Positions 10,784 through 20,809 of a DNA stretch of 64,000 nt are shown in pieces. The notes below the pieces were generated by a model that ran no database searches, was not told where the DNA came from, and saw only the letters and a list, made by a program, of their open reading frames with translations. Position 1 is the stretch's first letter; each line of letters opens with the position of its first letter. Made by a program: the position numbers and the translations under genes. Source of the DNA: Arthrobacter sp. B1I2 (GTDB lineage: Bacteria; Actinomycetota; Actinomycetes; Actinomycetales; Micrococcaceae); the NCBI RefSeq assembly GCF_030816485.1, contig NZ_JAUSYC010000001.1, positions 2,480,001 through 2,544,000 of the forward strand, read 5' to 3'.

Positions 10784-11728
10784 ATGTTTCAAGACAGGTC
10801 CGAGCTTTCCATGTCCCGGACCGGTATCCATGGGGGACTCCGACGCGGTACTGCAGCCGCGGCCGTCGGAGTGGTACTGGTCCTTTCCACCGGCGTCCAG
10901 GCGTCCTTGGCCGACGAGACGGCGCCCCCTCCCCAGGGACCCGCGGCGCCGGTATCCCCGGCCGGTGCGCAGGGCAAGGACGGTCCAGGTGCCGCTGCCC
11001 CCACTCCGCGTGCCAAGGCTCCCTCCATCCTTGCCGTCCCGGGTGCCTTGCTCCCGGCGGTGAAGGCAACGGTCCCGGCCGGTTCGGCGACAGCCACCGC
11101 GAAGGCTTCGGTCAGTGCCCTGCCAGTTCCAGACCTCCCGCTCCCCACAGCCTCTGCCACGTCCCTGGTGCCCGGCGTGCCGGCTGCCGCGCCCGCGGCA
11201 CCCGCCGGAACCGCTTCTTCCCCGGCACCCGCCCAGGCCGGGTCCGGCCCTGCGGCCCTGGCCAGCGGGCCCGGGACCACCAGCCAGCCGGAACCCGTCG
11301 CAGCATCCGCAGCAGGTGATGCACCTGTGCCCGCCGCACCGGCCGCTGCAGATGGAGGTGCGGGTGCAGGTGCCGGTGCAGGCCAGGCATCCGGCGCCCA
11401 GGCGTCCGAGCTGGGTTCCGGCGGGATGGCGGGAATTGCGGGCGGCGGCAGTGCCGAAACGGACGGCGCTGCAGCCGGCCAAGCCGGGACGGGCAGTGCG
11501 GATGCCACGCCTGCTCCGGCACTGCCGACTGCGCTGTCCATCAACGCGCGGAACTCCCAGCCCACCCGCATGCCGCAGGCTGCCGGTGCACCTGCAGGTC
11601 CGGGCCGCGCCGTTTCCTCCACGGAACCATTGCCGGGCATGCCGGACGCCATGGTCTGGCTGGGCGCAGGCCTGGTGGGCGTAGGTGCCGCGGCAGGGCT
11701 CGTATTCCTGCGCATGCGCCGCCCCTAA
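10784..11728 (+). CDS. Secreted, membrane-anchored Ala/Pro-rich protein
   Basis: The 314-residue protein has an N-terminal signal sequence (GTAAAAVGVVLVLSTGVQAS, cleavage likely after VQASLA). About 240 residues of low-complexity Ala/Pro/Gly/Ser sequence follow. It ends with one membrane segment (MVWLGAGLVGVGAAAGLVFL) and RMRRP at the inner face. This looks like a wall-spanning or surface stalk protein; it has no sortase motif and no enzymatic domain. ATG codons at 10778, 10784 and 10811 are all possible starts. The middle one is chosen because TAGGGT lies 8 bases before it. Long minus-strand frames also exist here, but only the plus reading has a coherent signal and anchor. It lies inside the heme cluster without an evident link to it. 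Confidence 0.65.
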   Translation: MFQDRSELSMSRTGIHGGLRRGTAAAAVGVVLVLSTGVQASLADETAPPPQGPAAPVSPAGAQGKDGPGAAAPTPRAKAPSILAVPGALLPAVKATVPAGSATATAKASVSALPVPDLPLPTASATSLVPGVPAAAPAAPAGTASSPAPAQAGSGPAALASGPGTTSQPEPVAASAAGDAPVPAAPAAADGGAGAGAGAGQASGAQASELGSGGMAGIAGGGSAETDGAAAGQAGTGSADATPAPALPTALSINARNSQPTRMPQAAGAPAGPGRAVSSTEPLPGMPDAMVWLGAGLVGVGAAAGLVFLRMRRP

Positions 11729-11853
11729 AGTCGCCGCTAAAGCTGTGGCGTGGGGTGGCCTGCGGGACGACCAATTGTGACCTTGCTCACTTCTACGGGT
11801 TGTAGAACTTTTCGGTTTCGCCTTGGGGGCAGCGAAGGGGCAAACTTGTAACC

Positions 11854-12555
11854 ATGAGCCACACTTCTGCCGAATCTGTCACTAAAACCGAAGAATCAGC
11901 CGAGCAGTTCTTTACCCTCTGGACGGTATTCAAGCGGTCGGAGTCAGTGGTCCGCAGTGCGAATGCTGCTGCCGACTTCGAAGCGCTGCTGGAGCGGCTC
12001 GCCGAGGCCGGCGTGACGCACCGCGGCAGCTACGACGTCTCGGCCATGCGGGCCGACGCCGACGTCATGGTGTGGCTCCATGGCCCCAAGCCGGAGGCGC
12101 TGCAGCAGGCCATCCGCGACATCCGCCGCAGCACCCTGTTCGCCGGCACCGAGATCGTGTGGTCCGCCATGGGCGTCCACCGAGAGGCAGAGTTCGCCAA
12201 GAACCACACGCCCGCCTACTCGCGCGGCGTCGCGCCGGCCGAGTGGCTGTGCGTCTACCCGTTCGTGCGCTCTTACGAGTGGTACATCCTGCCGGAAGCC
12301 GAGCGCGGCAAGATGCTCCGCGACCACGGGTTGCTTGGCCGGGATTTCCCCCAGGTCATCTCCAACACCGTGTCATCGTTCGCGCTGGGCGACTGGGAAT
12401 GGATCCTCGGCCTGGAGGCCCCCGAACTCGTTGACCTTGTGGACCTGATGCGCCACCTGCGCGCAACGGAGGCGCGCAACCATGTCCGTGAGGAGGTCCC
12501 GTTCTACACCGGACGCCGGATCTCCGCCGATGAAGTAGCAGAGGTGCTCGCATGA
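11854..12555 (+). CDS. chdC: Coproheme decarboxylase (HemQ/ChdC)
   Basis: Converts iron-coproporphyrin III to heme b by two peroxide-dependent decarboxylations, the final step of the coproporphyrin route. The 233-residue protein belongs to the chlorite-dismutase fold. FFTLWTVFKRSE is near the start. YPFVRSYEWY (about residue 131) holds the conserved Tyr region where the catalytic radical forms, and KMLRDHG carries the proximal heme-ligand His. SFALGDWEWILGLEAPELVD is a typical family block. Its presence shows that the organism uses the coproporphyrin rather than the protoporphyrin pathway. It overlaps cpfC by 4 bases (ATGA). Confidence 0.95.
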   Translation: MSHTSAESVTKTEESAEQFFTLWTVFKRSESVVRSANAAADFEALLERLAEAGVTHRGSYDVSAMRADADVMVWLHGPKPEALQQAIRDIRRSTLFAGTEIVWSAMGVHREAEFAKNHTPAYSRGVAPAEWLCVYPFVRSYEWYILPEAERGKMLRDHGLLGRDFPQVISNTVSSFALGDWEWILGLEAPELVDLVDLMRHLRATEARNHVREEVPFYTGRRISADEVAEVLA

Positions 12556-13799
12556 ACCCGATGGACCCGACACTTGTCACTTCCGTCAACCCGGTCACCG
12601 AGGCCGGACGCATGGCTCCCAAGAATTACGACGCCGTCCTGCTCGCCTCCTTCGGCGGCCCCGAGGGCCAGGAGGACGTCATCCCGTTCCTCCGCAACGT
12701 CACCCGGGGCCGGGGAATCCCGGACGAGCGGCTTGAGGAGGTCTCGCACCATTACCGCGCCAACGGCGGCATCAGCCCCATCAACCAGCAGAACCGCGAG
12801 CTTAAGGCCGCGCTGGAAGCTGAACTGGCTGCCCGCGGGATTGACCTGCCCGTGCTGTGGGGCAACCGCAACTGGGCGCCCTACATCCCCGAAACCCTGC
12901 AGGAAGCGTACGACGCCGGCCACCGCCGGGTGCTGATGCTCACCACGAGTGCCTACTCCTGCTACTCCAGCTGCCGCCAGTACCGCGAGGACATCGGCAT
13001 GGCTCTGACGGAGACCGGCCTGGACGGCCGGCTGGAAGTGGACAAGGTCCGCCAGTACTTCGACCACCCCGGTTTCGTGGAACCGTTCGTGGAAGGAACC
13101 GCTGCCGGCCTGGCCGACGTCCGTGCCAAGCTTGCCGAAGCCGGCAGCCCGGACGCCCCCGTCCACATCCTGTTCGCCACGCACTCCATCCCCACGCGGG
13201 ACGCTGAGGCTGCGGGCCGGTCCGAGGGGGAGCCGCGCGAGTTCGAGGAAGGCTCGGCCTACGTGGCCCAGCACCTCGCCAACGCAGCAGCGGTCATCGA
13301 CCGGGTTAAGGCAGAATCCGGCCTGACCGCGCCGTGGACCCTGGTGTACCAGTCCCGTTCCGGCGCCCCCCATGTGCCGTGGCTGGAGCCGGACATCAAT
13401 GACGCCATCGAAGAGCTCGCCGGCCAGGGTGTCAAGGGCATCGTCATCGTTCCCCTTGGCTTTGTCAGCGACCACATGGAAGTTGTCTGGGACCTGGACA
13501 CCGAGGCCCTGGAGACCTGCGCCAACCTTGGCCTGGCGGCAACGCGTGTTCCCACTCCAGGCACGCACCGCTCGTTCGTCAGCGGCCTGGTGGACCTCAT
13601 CTGTGAGCGCACGGTGGCCAACAACATCGGCAACCGTCCCGCCCTCTCGGATCTTGGTCCCTGGTATGACGTCTGCCGCCCAGGATGCTGCGCCAACTTC
13701 CGCGCCGAAAAGCCCACGATTTCAGGGGCCGACACCACCGTTGGCACCGGCCATGACCCGTATCCCTCCAGCACTGCCGGGGAAACGGCGCAGCTGTGA
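12552..13799 (+). CDS. cpfC: Coproporphyrin III ferrochelatase
   Basis: Inserts Fe(II) into coproporphyrin III. The 415-residue protein has the ferrochelatase core beginning YDAVLLASFGGPEGQEDV and continues with NGGISPINQQN. Active-site His lies in ILFATHSIPT and the second metal region in VPLGFVSDHMEVVWDLD. Cys residues in YSCYSSCRQYR and CRPGCCANF match the [2Fe-2S] ligands known from actinobacterial ferrochelatases. The C-terminus runs about 30 residues past the usual end. The start used is the ATG that overlaps the chdC stop; an internal ATG at 12612 would remove 20 poorly conserved residues. It overlaps hemC by 4 bases. Confidence 0.93.
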   Translation: MNPMDPTLVTSVNPVTEAGRMAPKNYDAVLLASFGGPEGQEDVIPFLRNVTRGRGIPDERLEEVSHHYRANGGISPINQQNRELKAALEAELAARGIDLPVLWGNRNWAPYIPETLQEAYDAGHRRVLMLTTSAYSCYSSCRQYREDIGMALTETGLDGRLEVDKVRQYFDHPGFVEPFVEGTAAGLADVRAKLAEAGSPDAPVHILFATHSIPTRDAEAAGRSEGEPREFEEGSAYVAQHLANAAAVIDRVKAESGLTAPWTLVYQSRSGAPHVPWLEPDINDAIEELAGQGVKGIVIVPLGFVSDHMEVVWDLDTEALETCANLGLAATRVPTPGTHRSFVSGLVDLICERTVANNIGNRPALSDLGPWYDVCRPGCCANFRAEKPTISGADTTVGTGHDPYPSSTAGETAQL

Positions 13800-14794
13800 C
13801 TGTCCGGATTGGAACCCGCGCCAGCAAGCTCGCGCTCACCCAGACCCAGCAGACCGCGGACCAGCTGGCCGCCGTCGGGGGTTTCCCGGTGGAGCTGGTG
13901 CACATCCGCACGGATGGCGACGTCCTCACCGGGTCGCTCTCCCAGATGGGCGGCACGGGCGTCTTTGTCGCAGCCCTGCGCGACGCGCTGCTGCGCAGTG
14001 AGTGCGACGTAGCCGTCCATTCACTCAAGGACCTGCCCACCGGTGCAGCGGTAGGCCTGAGCCTTGCCGCCACGCCGCGTCGGGTGGATGTCCGTGACGT
14101 CCTGTGCGCCCGCGATGGGCTGAAGCTGGCCGACCTGCCTGCCGGAGCCCGCGTCGGCACCGGCTCGCCGCGGCGGGCGGCCCAGTTGCGGGCGGCCCGC
14201 ACCGACCTGGACATCATCGATATCCGCGGCAACGTGGACACCCGCCTCGGCCGCGTCCCCGGTTTGCCCGGCAACTCAACGGACCAGGTGGTGCCCGGAA
14301 AGTCCTGTGACCTGGACGCAGTGGTGCTCGCTGCCGCCGGCCTTGAGCGCATCGGCAGGCTGGATGCCGTCAGCGAATACCTCGAAACGGACGTAATGCT
14401 GCCCGCGGCCGGCCAGGGATCACTGGCCATCGAGTGCCGTACGGCCGACGCGCCGCCGAAACCCGGATCGGCCGAAGGTTCCCGGGAGGTCCTGGCCCAG
14501 GCCCTCGCCGCCCTGGACGACCCGGACACGCGCCTCGCCGTCACAGCAGAGCGCGCCCTGTTGGCGCGGCTCGAAGCAGGTTGTGCAGCCCCCGTGGGCG
14601 CCTACGCGTACCGGAAAGGCAGCATGCTGCACCTCGAAGCCGTGGTGTGCGCCGTCGATGGCACCGCCACGGTCCGGGACAAGCGCGCCACGGACGGGCT
14701 GACGGAAGTCGGAGCCACCCTGTTGGGCATCGAACTGGCAGAAGCCCTCCTTGCTGCCGGAGCCGCGGACATCGCAGACCTGCAGGCGTCCTGA
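13796..14794 (+). CDS. hemC: Porphobilinogen deaminase (hydroxymethylbilane synthase)
   Basis: Polymerises four porphobilinogens into hydroxymethylbilane on a covalently bound dipyrromethane. The 332-residue protein begins MTVRIGTRASKLALTQT. It carries HSLKDLPT near residue 77, GTGSPRRAAQL at 121-131, and Cys263 in LEAGCAAPVGAYA, the cofactor attachment site. The GTG start overlaps the cpfC stop (GTGA), giving translational coupling, and hemD begins 7 bases after its stop. All expected residues are in place. Confidence 0.96.
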   Translation: MTVRIGTRASKLALTQTQQTADQLAAVGGFPVELVHIRTDGDVLTGSLSQMGGTGVFVAALRDALLRSECDVAVHSLKDLPTGAAVGLSLAATPRRVDVRDVLCARDGLKLADLPAGARVGTGSPRRAAQLRAARTDLDIIDIRGNVDTRLGRVPGLPGNSTDQVVPGKSCDLDAVVLAAAGLERIGRLDAVSEYLETDVMLPAAGQGSLAIECRTADAPPKPGSAEGSREVLAQALAALDDPDTRLAVTAERALLARLEAGCAAPVGAYAYRKGSMLHLEAVVCAVDGTATVRDKRATDGLTEVGATLLGIELAEALLAAGAADIADLQAS

Positions 14795-14801
14795 CCTGGC
14801 G

Positions 14802-15698
14802 ATGACGCAGCCCTCCCGCGAGTCCGGACCGCACACGCCACCCGGCAGCCAGCCGCCCGGTGACCGGCCGCTCGCCGGAACCCGGGTCCTGGTGACGCGC
14901 AGGCCGGAACGTTCCGGCGCCCTGGTGGAGGCGCTGGAAGAAGCGGGAGCCACGCCTGTGCTGCTGCCGCTTATCGACTTCGAGCGGGCCCCGGACCAGC
15001 ATGCGGTCGACGTCGCCTGCGATGCCCTGGCAGCGGGTGCCTTCGACTGGCTGGTGGTCAGCAGTGCCACGACCGTGCACGTCCTGATGGAGAAGGCCGC
15101 CGAGCGTGGCCTTGGCCTGGGCCAGTTGGTCCCCTCCGGTACACGGATCGCGGCCATCGGTCCCGCCACCCGCAGCCTGCTGGAAGCGGGCGGCCTGGAC
15201 GTCGCCCTGATGCCGTCCGGCGAGCAGTCGGCGGCCGGCCTGCTCACGGTATGGCCCGGAGGCGGGAGGATCCTGCTGCCGCAGGCAGACATCGCTGCCG
15301 GCACGCTGGCGCAGGGCCTTGCGGCCGCAGGCGGCGTCGTTACCGCCGTTACTGCCTACCGCACCGTTGACTACCCGGCGGCAGCGGAGCGCAGGCTCGC
15401 CGTGCAGGCGGAGGACGGCGGCGCCGGGCCGCAACCGGCGTCGTACTCCCTCCTGACGCCGGAAACCGCCGCCGCGGACATCGCCGGAGGGCGCATAGCG
15501 GCCGTGATCGCCGCCTCGCCGAGTGCCGTGCGCCGGATCTCCGCACTCGGTCCGCTGGGCGCCTGCAGGCTCGTGGCGATCGGCCGTTCGACGGCGGACC
15601 AGGCTGCTGCCCTGGGCCTGGACGTGGCCGCGGTGGCGGCTGAGCCCACACCCGACGGGCTGGTGGCAGCCGTCGTGAAGTCCCTCAGCCCGCCCTGA
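14802..15698 (+). CDS. hemD: Uroporphyrinogen III synthase
   Basis: Cyclises hydroxymethylbilane with inversion of ring D. The 298-residue protein has weak family-wide conservation, as is usual for HemD, but shows GTRVLVTRRPERSGALVEAL at residues 27-46 and FDWLVVSSATTVHVLM. RIAAIGPATRSLLEAGG and the late motif VIAASPSAVRR are also typical. The ATG at 14802 is chosen; an earlier in-frame ATG lies within hemC. It is placed between hemC and hemB, the standard order. It stops 63 bp before hemB. Confidence 0.9.
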   Translation: MTQPSRESGPHTPPGSQPPGDRPLAGTRVLVTRRPERSGALVEALEEAGATPVLLPLIDFERAPDQHAVDVACDALAAGAFDWLVVSSATTVHVLMEKAAERGLGLGQLVPSGTRIAAIGPATRSLLEAGGLDVALMPSGEQSAAGLLTVWPGGGRILLPQADIAAGTLAQGLAAAGGVVTAVTAYRTVDYPAAAERRLAVQAEDGGAGPQPASYSLLTPETAAADIAGGRIAAVIAASPSAVRRISALGPLGACRLVAIGRSTADQAAALGLDVAAVAAEPTPDGLVAAVVKSLSPP

Positions 15699-15761
15699 CC
15701 GGCCGGCATGACGCCCCGCTCCATACAAAGCTTCAAGAAAAAATCGCGAAGGGACATGACC

Positions 15762-16745
15762 ATGACTTTCCCCAACCAACGCCCCCGCCGCCTGCGCACC
15801 ACTCCCGCCATGCGCCGGCTGACCGCCGAAACCCGCCTTGCGCCCGCGGAACTCATCCTTCCTGTTTTCATCCGGGAGGGGCTCACCGAACCCAATCCCA
15901 TCACGTCCATGCCGGGCGTGGTCCAGCACACCACCGACACGCTGAAGCGGGCCGCGGCGGAGGCTGTTGAGCTCGGACTGGGCGGCATCATGCTGTTCGG
16001 CATCCCCGAAACCCGCGACGCCGAGGGCACGGCGTCCCTCGATCCGGAGGGTGTGCTGAACAAGGCCATCCGGGACGTCCGCGCGGAAGTGGGTGATGAC
16101 CTGGTGATCATGAGCGATGTGTGCCTGGACGAATTCACCGACCACGGCCACTGCGGAGTGCTCGACGGCGACGGGTACGTGGACAATGACCGCACCGTGG
16201 AAATTTACGCCAGGATGGCCGTGGCGCAGGCGGAGGCCGGCGCCCACATGCTGGGCCCGTCGGGCATGATGGACGGCCAGATTGCCGCCATCCGTTCCGC
16301 CCTGGACGAGGCCGGCCACGCCAATACGTCCGTCATCGCGTACGCCGCGAAGTATGCCTCGGCGTTTTACGGGCCGTTCCGTGAAGCGGTGGATTCCCAG
16401 CTCAAGGGTGACCGGCGCACCTACCAGATGGATGCCGGCAACCGCACCGAGGCCCTGCGCGAGGTGGAACTGGACCTCGCGGAGGGTGCGGACATCATCA
16501 TGGTCAAGCCGGCCATGAGCTACCTGGACATCGTGGCCGATGTTGCCGCGATGAGTCCCGTGCCGGTTTCCGCGTACCAGATCTCGGGTGAATACGCGAT
16601 GATCGAGGCTGCCGCAGCCAACGGCTGGATCGACCGGCGCGCGGCCATCACCGAATCCGTCCTGGGCATCCGCCGCGCCGGCGCCCACATGGTCCTCACC
16701 TACTGGGCCGCCGAACTGGCCGGCTGGCTGAAGGAATCCCGGTGA
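15762..16745 (+). CDS. hemB: Delta-aminolevulinic acid dehydratase (porphobilinogen synthase)
   Basis: Condenses two 5-aminolevulinates to porphobilinogen. The 327-residue TIM barrel carries both substrate lysines: Lys197 in [14 protein letters not shown] and Lys249 in [13 protein letters not shown]. The metal-site block reads [14 protein letters not shown], where the middle ligand of the usual Cys triad is Asp, so zinc binding may be weaker or replaced. A second ATG (15756) lies just upstream. 15762 is chosen because GAAGGGA ends 7 bases before it. It overlaps the next gene by 4 bases (GTGA). Confidence 0.95.
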   Translation: MTFPNQRPRRLRTTPAMRRLTAETRLAPAELILPVFIREGLTEPNPITSMPGVVQHTTDTLKRAAAEAVELGLGGIMLFGIPETRDAEGTASLDPEGVLNKAIRDVRAEVGDDLVIMSDVCLDEFTDHGHCGVLDGDGYVDNDRTVEIYARMAVAQAEAGAHMLGPSGMMDGQIAAIRSALDEAGHANTSVIAYAAKYASAFYGPFREAVDSQLKGDRRTYQMDAGNRTEALREVELDLAEGADIIMVKPAMSYLDIVADVAAMSPVPVSAYQISGEYAMIEAAAANGWIDRRAAITESVLGIRRAGAHMVLTYWAAELAGWLKESR

Positions 16746-17818
16746 CCGACGGGCAGGTCGCTGGGCCCACCGCGCCGGTGGGGGAGGACCGCATCCTCCT
16801 CGGCCTGAACACCTTCGGGGACGTCGGCGAGAATCCGGACGGCAGCCCGCAGCCGCATGCCCAGGCCCTGCGCCAGCTGCTGGAGCAGGCGGAACTTGCG
16901 GACGCTGTCGGGCTCCATGCCTTTGGGGTGGGGGAGCACCACCGCAAGGACTACGCGGTGTCTGCGCCGGAAGTCTTCCTTGCCGCCGCTGCCGCCCGTA
17001 CCACCCGCATCCGGCTGGGTTCCGCCGTGACGGTCCTGAGCTCGGATGACCCCATCCGGGTCTTCCAGCGCTTTTCCACCGTGGACGCCATCTCCAACGG
17101 CCGGGCCGAAGTCATGCTGGGACGGGGATCGTTCGTGGAGTCCTTCCCCCTGTTCGGGCTGGACCTTGCGGATTATGAGGTCCTGTTCGAGGAGAAACTC
17201 GAGCTGTTCGACAAGGTCCGGGCACAAAAGCCGGTGCACTGGGAGGGCCGCACCAGGCCGGCGCTGCATGGCCTGGGCGTGTATCCGCCCCTGGAACGCC
17301 ACCTGCTGCCCACGTGGATCGGGGTGGGTGGAACGCCCGAATCGGTGCTTCGCTGCGCCCAGTACGGCTATCCCATCATCTTCGCCATCATCGGGGGCCA
17401 GCCCCGCGGCTTCCGGCCCCTGGCCGACCTTTACCGGGAAGCGATGGCCAAGTACGGGCACCCGATGCAGCAGATGGCCACACACTCGCCCGGCCATGTG
17501 GCCGAAACCGATGAGCAGGCCCGGGAAGAGCTGTACCCGCACTGGTTGAAGCTGCGCAACAAGCTGGGCGCCGAGCGGGGGTGGGGACCGGCCGGGCGCG
17601 GCGAGTTCGATGCCCTGTGTTCCGACGAAGGTGCCCTGTACGTCGGTTCACCGGAAACGGTGGCCCGCAAGATCGTGCGGCTGAAGCGGAACCTGGGCGT
17701 AGACCGCTTCGACCTGAAATACAGCAACGGGCCGCTGCCGCACGCGGCCATGATGCGCTCGATCGAACTGATGGGCACGGCGGTGGCGCCCCGGGTGGCA
17801 GAGTTGCTCGCCGGCTGA
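16742..17818 (+). CDS. LLM-class flavin-dependent oxidoreductase (luciferase-like)
   Basis: A bacterial-luciferase-type TIM-barrel oxidoreductase of 358 residues, expected to use FMN or F420. Family blocks include [37 protein letters not shown], and [20 protein letters not shown]. The C-terminus has [20 protein letters not shown], which is usual for the alkanal-monooxygenase-like subgroup. The substrate cannot be read from the sequence. The GTG start overlaps the hemB stop, so it is translated with hemB and sits between hemB and hemL. No known heme step needs it in an aerobe. A role in heme or porphyrin oxidation is conceivable, but this is only an inference from position. Confidence 0.85.
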   Translation: MTDGQVAGPTAPVGEDRILLGLNTFGDVGENPDGSPQPHAQALRQLLEQAELADAVGLHAFGVGEHHRKDYAVSAPEVFLAAAAARTTRIRLGSAVTVLSSDDPIRVFQRFSTVDAISNGRAEVMLGRGSFVESFPLFGLDLADYEVLFEEKLELFDKVRAQKPVHWEGRTRPALHGLGVYPPLERHLLPTWIGVGGTPESVLRCAQYGYPIIFAIIGGQPRGFRPLADLYREAMAKYGHPMQQMATHSPGHVAETDEQAREELYPHWLKLRNKLGAERGWGPAGRGEFDALCSDEGALYVGSPETVARKIVRLKRNLGVDRFDLKYSNGPLPHAAMMRSIELMGTAVAPRVAELLAG

Positions 17819-17864
17819 CTGCGCTGGCTAACTGCGTTTCCGGCTAACTGAGAGAATAGGAACC

Positions 17865-19196
17865 ATGACTTCCAGCAATCCTCGCAACGAGGCACTCTTC
17901 GACCGCGCCCGCCAGCTGATGCCGGGCGGAGTCAATTCGCCGGTCCGGGCTTTTGGTTCCGTGGGCGGGACGCCTCGCTTCATGGTCGCCGCCAAGGGGC
18001 CGTACCTGACCGATGCAGACGGCAAGGAATACGTGGACCTGGTCTGCTCCTGGGGTCCGGCCCTGCTGGGGCACGCCCACCCGGCCGTGCTGGATGCCGT
18101 CCACGCCGCCGTCGACCGCGGCCTCTCCTTCGGCGCCTCCACGCCTGACGAAGCCAACCTGGCCGAAATCGTCAAGGAACGCGTATCCGCCGTCGAACGC
18201 CTCCGCATGGTCTCCACCGGCACCGAAGCCACCATGACCGCAGTCCGGCTGGCCCGCGGGTTCACCGGCCGCAACCTCATCATCAAGTTCGCCGGCTGCT
18301 ACCACGGCCACCTCGACGGACTCCTGGCCGCTGCAGGCTCCGGCGTGGCCACCCTCGCCCTGCCCGGCTCCGCCGGCGTCACTGAAGCCACGGCCGCCGA
18401 AACCCTGGTGCTGCCCTACAACGACCTTCAGGCCGTCAAGGAGGCTTTTGCCACGCACGGGCCCAACATCGCGGCAGTGATCACCGAGGCCGCGCCGGCC
18501 AACATGGGCGTGGTCACCCCCGCCGAAGGGTTCAATTTCGGACTTTCGCGGATCACCCGCGAGCACGGGGCGCTCCTCATCGTCGACGAGGTCCTCACCG
18601 GCTTCCGCACCGGCTACTCCGGCTACTGGGGCCTCACCGGCGGTGCGCCGGACGCCGGCGAGCCGTGGACGCCGGACCTGCTCACCTTCGGCAAGGTCAT
18701 CGGCGGCGGCATGCCGACGGCGGCACTTGGCGGACGTGCCGACGTCATGGACTACCTTGCCCCCACCGGCCCCGTGTACCAGGCCGGAACGCTCTCCGGG
18801 AACCCGGTGGCCATGGCGGCAGGGGTGGCCACCCTGACGCACGCCACGCGGGACGTCTATTCCTTCATCGACGTCCGGTCCCTCGAACTGTCCTCCGCGG
18901 TCTCCAATGCCCTGGACGCCGCCGGGGTGGACCATTCCATCCAGTTCGCCGGGAACCTCTTCTCGGTGGCCTTCGGGACCTCGGCCCACGGCGTCCACAA
19001 CTATGCCGACGCCCAAGCACAGGAGACGTTCCGCTACGCCCCGTTCTTCCACTCAATGCTGGAGTCCGGCGTATACCTCCCGCCATCGGTCTTCGAGGCC
19101 TGGTTCCTCTCGGCCGCCCACGACGACGACGCCATGAACCGGATCTACGACGCACTTCCCGCGGCAGCCAAGGCCGCTGCTGCCGCCCAGGGCTAG
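17865..19196 (+). CDS. hemL: Glutamate-1-semialdehyde 2,1-aminomutase
   Basis: Moves the amino group of glutamate-1-semialdehyde to form 5-aminolevulinate, using PLP. The 443-residue protein follows the class-III aminotransferase fold: [17 protein letters not shown] near residue 23, [26 protein letters not shown], and [13 protein letters not shown]. Lys277 in [17 protein letters not shown] is the PLP lysine. AGGAACC precedes the ATG. It ends the heme cluster and is followed after 26 bp by a strong hairpin terminator. Confidence 0.96.
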   Translation: MTSSNPRNEALFDRARQLMPGGVNSPVRAFGSVGGTPRFMVAAKGPYLTDADGKEYVDLVCSWGPALLGHAHPAVLDAVHAAVDRGLSFGASTPDEANLAEIVKERVSAVERLRMVSTGTEATMTAVRLARGFTGRNLIIKFAGCYHGHLDGLLAAAGSGVATLALPGSAGVTEATAAETLVLPYNDLQAVKEAFATHGPNIAAVITEAAPANMGVVTPAEGFNFGLSRITREHGALLIVDEVLTGFRTGYSGYWGLTGGAPDAGEPWTPDLLTFGKVIGGGMPTAALGGRADVMDYLAPTGPVYQAGTLSGNPVAMAAGVATLTHATRDVYSFIDVRSLELSSAVSNALDAAGVDHSIQFAGNLFSVAFGTSAHGVHNYADAQAQETFRYAPFFHSMLESGVYLPPSVFEAWFLSAAHDDDAMNRIYDALPAAAKAAAAAQG

Positions 19197-19222
19197 TACC
19201 GCCGTCTTTCCCCCCGGGAACA

Positions 19223-19257
19223 GGAAAACCCCGGTTGCACTGCAACCGGGGTTTTCC
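19223..19257. terminator. Terminator of the heme cluster, shared with converging ABC genes
   Basis: Arms 19223-19239 and 19241-19257 are perfect 17-base inverted copies (GGAAAACCCCGGTTGCA). The plus-strand 3' arm ends in GGTTTTCCC, and the minus strand mirrors this, so it works as a bidirectional terminator between hemL and the converging amino-acid ABC genes. Confidence 0.9.
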
Positions 19258-19277
19258 CATGCCTTCGAGCGTGCTGG

Positions 19278-20015
19278 CTACAGGACGTCCGAGAGGAAGC
19301 CCTTGAGCCGGTCAGTCTTCGGCTCGGTAAAGAGCTGATCCGGGGGCCCGGACTCCACCACCACCCCGGCGTCCATGAAGGTCACGGCGTCGGACACATT
19401 GCGGGAGAAACCCATCTCGTGGGTCACCACCACCATGGTCATGCCGCCCTTGGCCAGGTCCGTCATCAGCGCCAGGACGCCCTTGACGAGCTCGGGGTCC
19501 AGGGCTGAGGTGGCCTCGTCGAAGAACATGACTTCCGGTTTCATGGCCAGTGCACGGGCAATCGCCACGCGCTGCTGCTGGCCGCCGGAAAGGTTGGCCG
19601 GGCGGGAATCCGCCTTGTGCTTCAGTCCCACCAGGTCCAGCTGCTCCAGCGCCTCACTGCGCGCTTCCTCCTTGGAGAGCTTGCGCAGCTTCCGCAGCGC
19701 CAGCGAAACGTTCTCCTCAACCGTCTTGTGCGGGAACAGGTTGAACTGCTGGAACACCATGCCGATCCGGCGCCGGAGTTCGTCCGGGTTGTCCTTCAGG
19801 ACTGAACGGCCATCGAGCAGGATGTCGCCTTGGTCCGGTTCGATCAGCCGGTTCATGACCCGCAGCAGGGTGGATTTTCCGGACCCGGAAGGGCCGATCA
19901 CCGACGCTGTGGTGCCCTTCTCCACGTGCAGGTCAATGCCGCGGAGAACATGATTGTGGCCGAACGAGAGGTGCAGGTTCTTGCCGGTCAGGGTTCCGGA
20001 AGCGAATTCCGTCAT
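19278..20015 (-). CDS. Polar amino-acid ABC transporter, ATP-binding protein
   Basis: Energises amino-acid uptake. The 245-residue ATPase shows Walker [10 protein letters not shown] (near residue 41), a Q-loop in [12 protein letters not shown], the signature [15 protein letters not shown], Walker [13 protein letters not shown] and switch His in [21 protein letters not shown] and the 240-residue length are typical of the GlnQ/HisP subfamily. It overlaps the permease gene by 4 bases and is the last of the three genes transcribed leftward. It converges on hemL across the terminator. Confidence 0.95.
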   Translation of the reverse strand: MTEFASGTLTGKNLHLSFGHNHVLRGIDLHVEKGTTASVIGPSGSGKSTLLRVMNRLIEPDQGDILLDGRSVLKDNPDELRRRIGMVFQQFNLFPHKTVEENVSLALRKLRKLSKEEARSEALEQLDLVGLKHKADSRPANLSGGQQQRVAIARALAMKPEVMFFDEATSALDPELVKGVLALMTDLAKGGMTMVVVTHEMGFSRNVSDAVTFMDAGVVVESGPPDQLFTEPKTDRLKGFLSDVL

Positions 20016-20776
20016 ACCTGTGCCCCCTTGCCTATAGGTGCTGCCAGCTCATCGGGTTCCTTCTTCTCCGGCTTGCCGGTGCGCAGCCGGTGGTCGATGT
20101 AGTTGACCAGATGCGTGAGCGGAATGGTCATGGCCAGGTAGAAAATGGCGGCGGCAACGTATGGGGACAGGTTGCCGCTGCGTGCGGCAGCGTCCTGCCC
20201 GATCTGGAACAGCTCGCGTTCCGTGGCCAGCAAGCCCAGGGTGAAGACCAACGAAGAATCCTTGATCAGGGCAATGAACTGGTTCATGAGGGCTGGAAGC
20301 ACCCTGCGGATACCTTGGGGCACCACCACGAGACGCATCGAGGGTCCGTAGCCGAACCCCAAAGCGCGCGATGCCTCCAGCTGCCCCTTGTCTACGCTCT
20401 GAATGCCGGAGCGGAAGATTTCGCCCGTGTATGCGGCAGCCATGAGTGACAAAGCCGCAATGCCCATCGGGTAGGGGCTGTTGCTGCCCGTGACTTCGCG
20501 ATAGATTGGCCCGAATCCAAGGCCGATGACCAGGATGGTGAGGACCGCTGGGAGTCCACGGAAGACGTCTGTGTACACCCGCGCGGCCCACCGTGCCACA
20601 GGATTCCGTGAGATTCCCATGAGGGCCAGGACCAGGCCGACAAAAGCCCCGATCAGTCCTGAGGTGATCGCCAGGACCAGCGTATTGGGCAGGCCCACCG
20701 CAAACATACTTGGCAGAACCCCGGCGATCTGCTTCCAGTCAAGGAAGGTCTCTCCGAGTCGTGTCAGGAAATCCAT
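20012..20776 (-). CDS. Polar amino-acid ABC transporter, permease
   Basis: The 254-residue membrane protein has about five hydrophobic segments. Its EAA-type loop, [20 protein letters not shown], is where the ATPase docks. The block [20 protein letters not shown] near residue 30 and [13 protein letters not shown] are typical of HisM/GlnP-type permeases. The C-terminal tail after [12 protein letters not shown] is charged and cytosolic. It lies between the binding protein (33 bp upstream) and the ATPase (4-base overlap). Confidence 0.94.
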   Translation of the reverse strand: MDFLTRLGETFLDWKQIAGVLPSMFAVGLPNTLVLAITSGLIGAFVGLVLALMGISRNPVARWAARVYTDVFRGLPAVLTILVIGLGFGPIYREVTGSNSPYPMGIAALSLMAAAYTGEIFRSGIQSVDKGQLEASRALGFGYGPSMRLVVVPQGIRRVLPALMNQFIALIKDSSLVFTLGLLATERELFQIGQDAAARSGNLSPYVAAAIFYLAMTIPLTHLVNYIDHRLRTGKPEKKEPDELAAPIGKGAQV

Positions 20777-20809
20777 ATGGCGTCGCTATCTTCTCTGGGT
20801 GGCCGGCTT

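Noticed and set aside
10789..11715. A 308-codon minus-strand open frame, Pro/Ala-rich.
   Set aside because: The plus-strand reading of the same DNA has a coherent signal peptide and membrane anchor. The minus one has neither a ribosome-binding site nor a domain.
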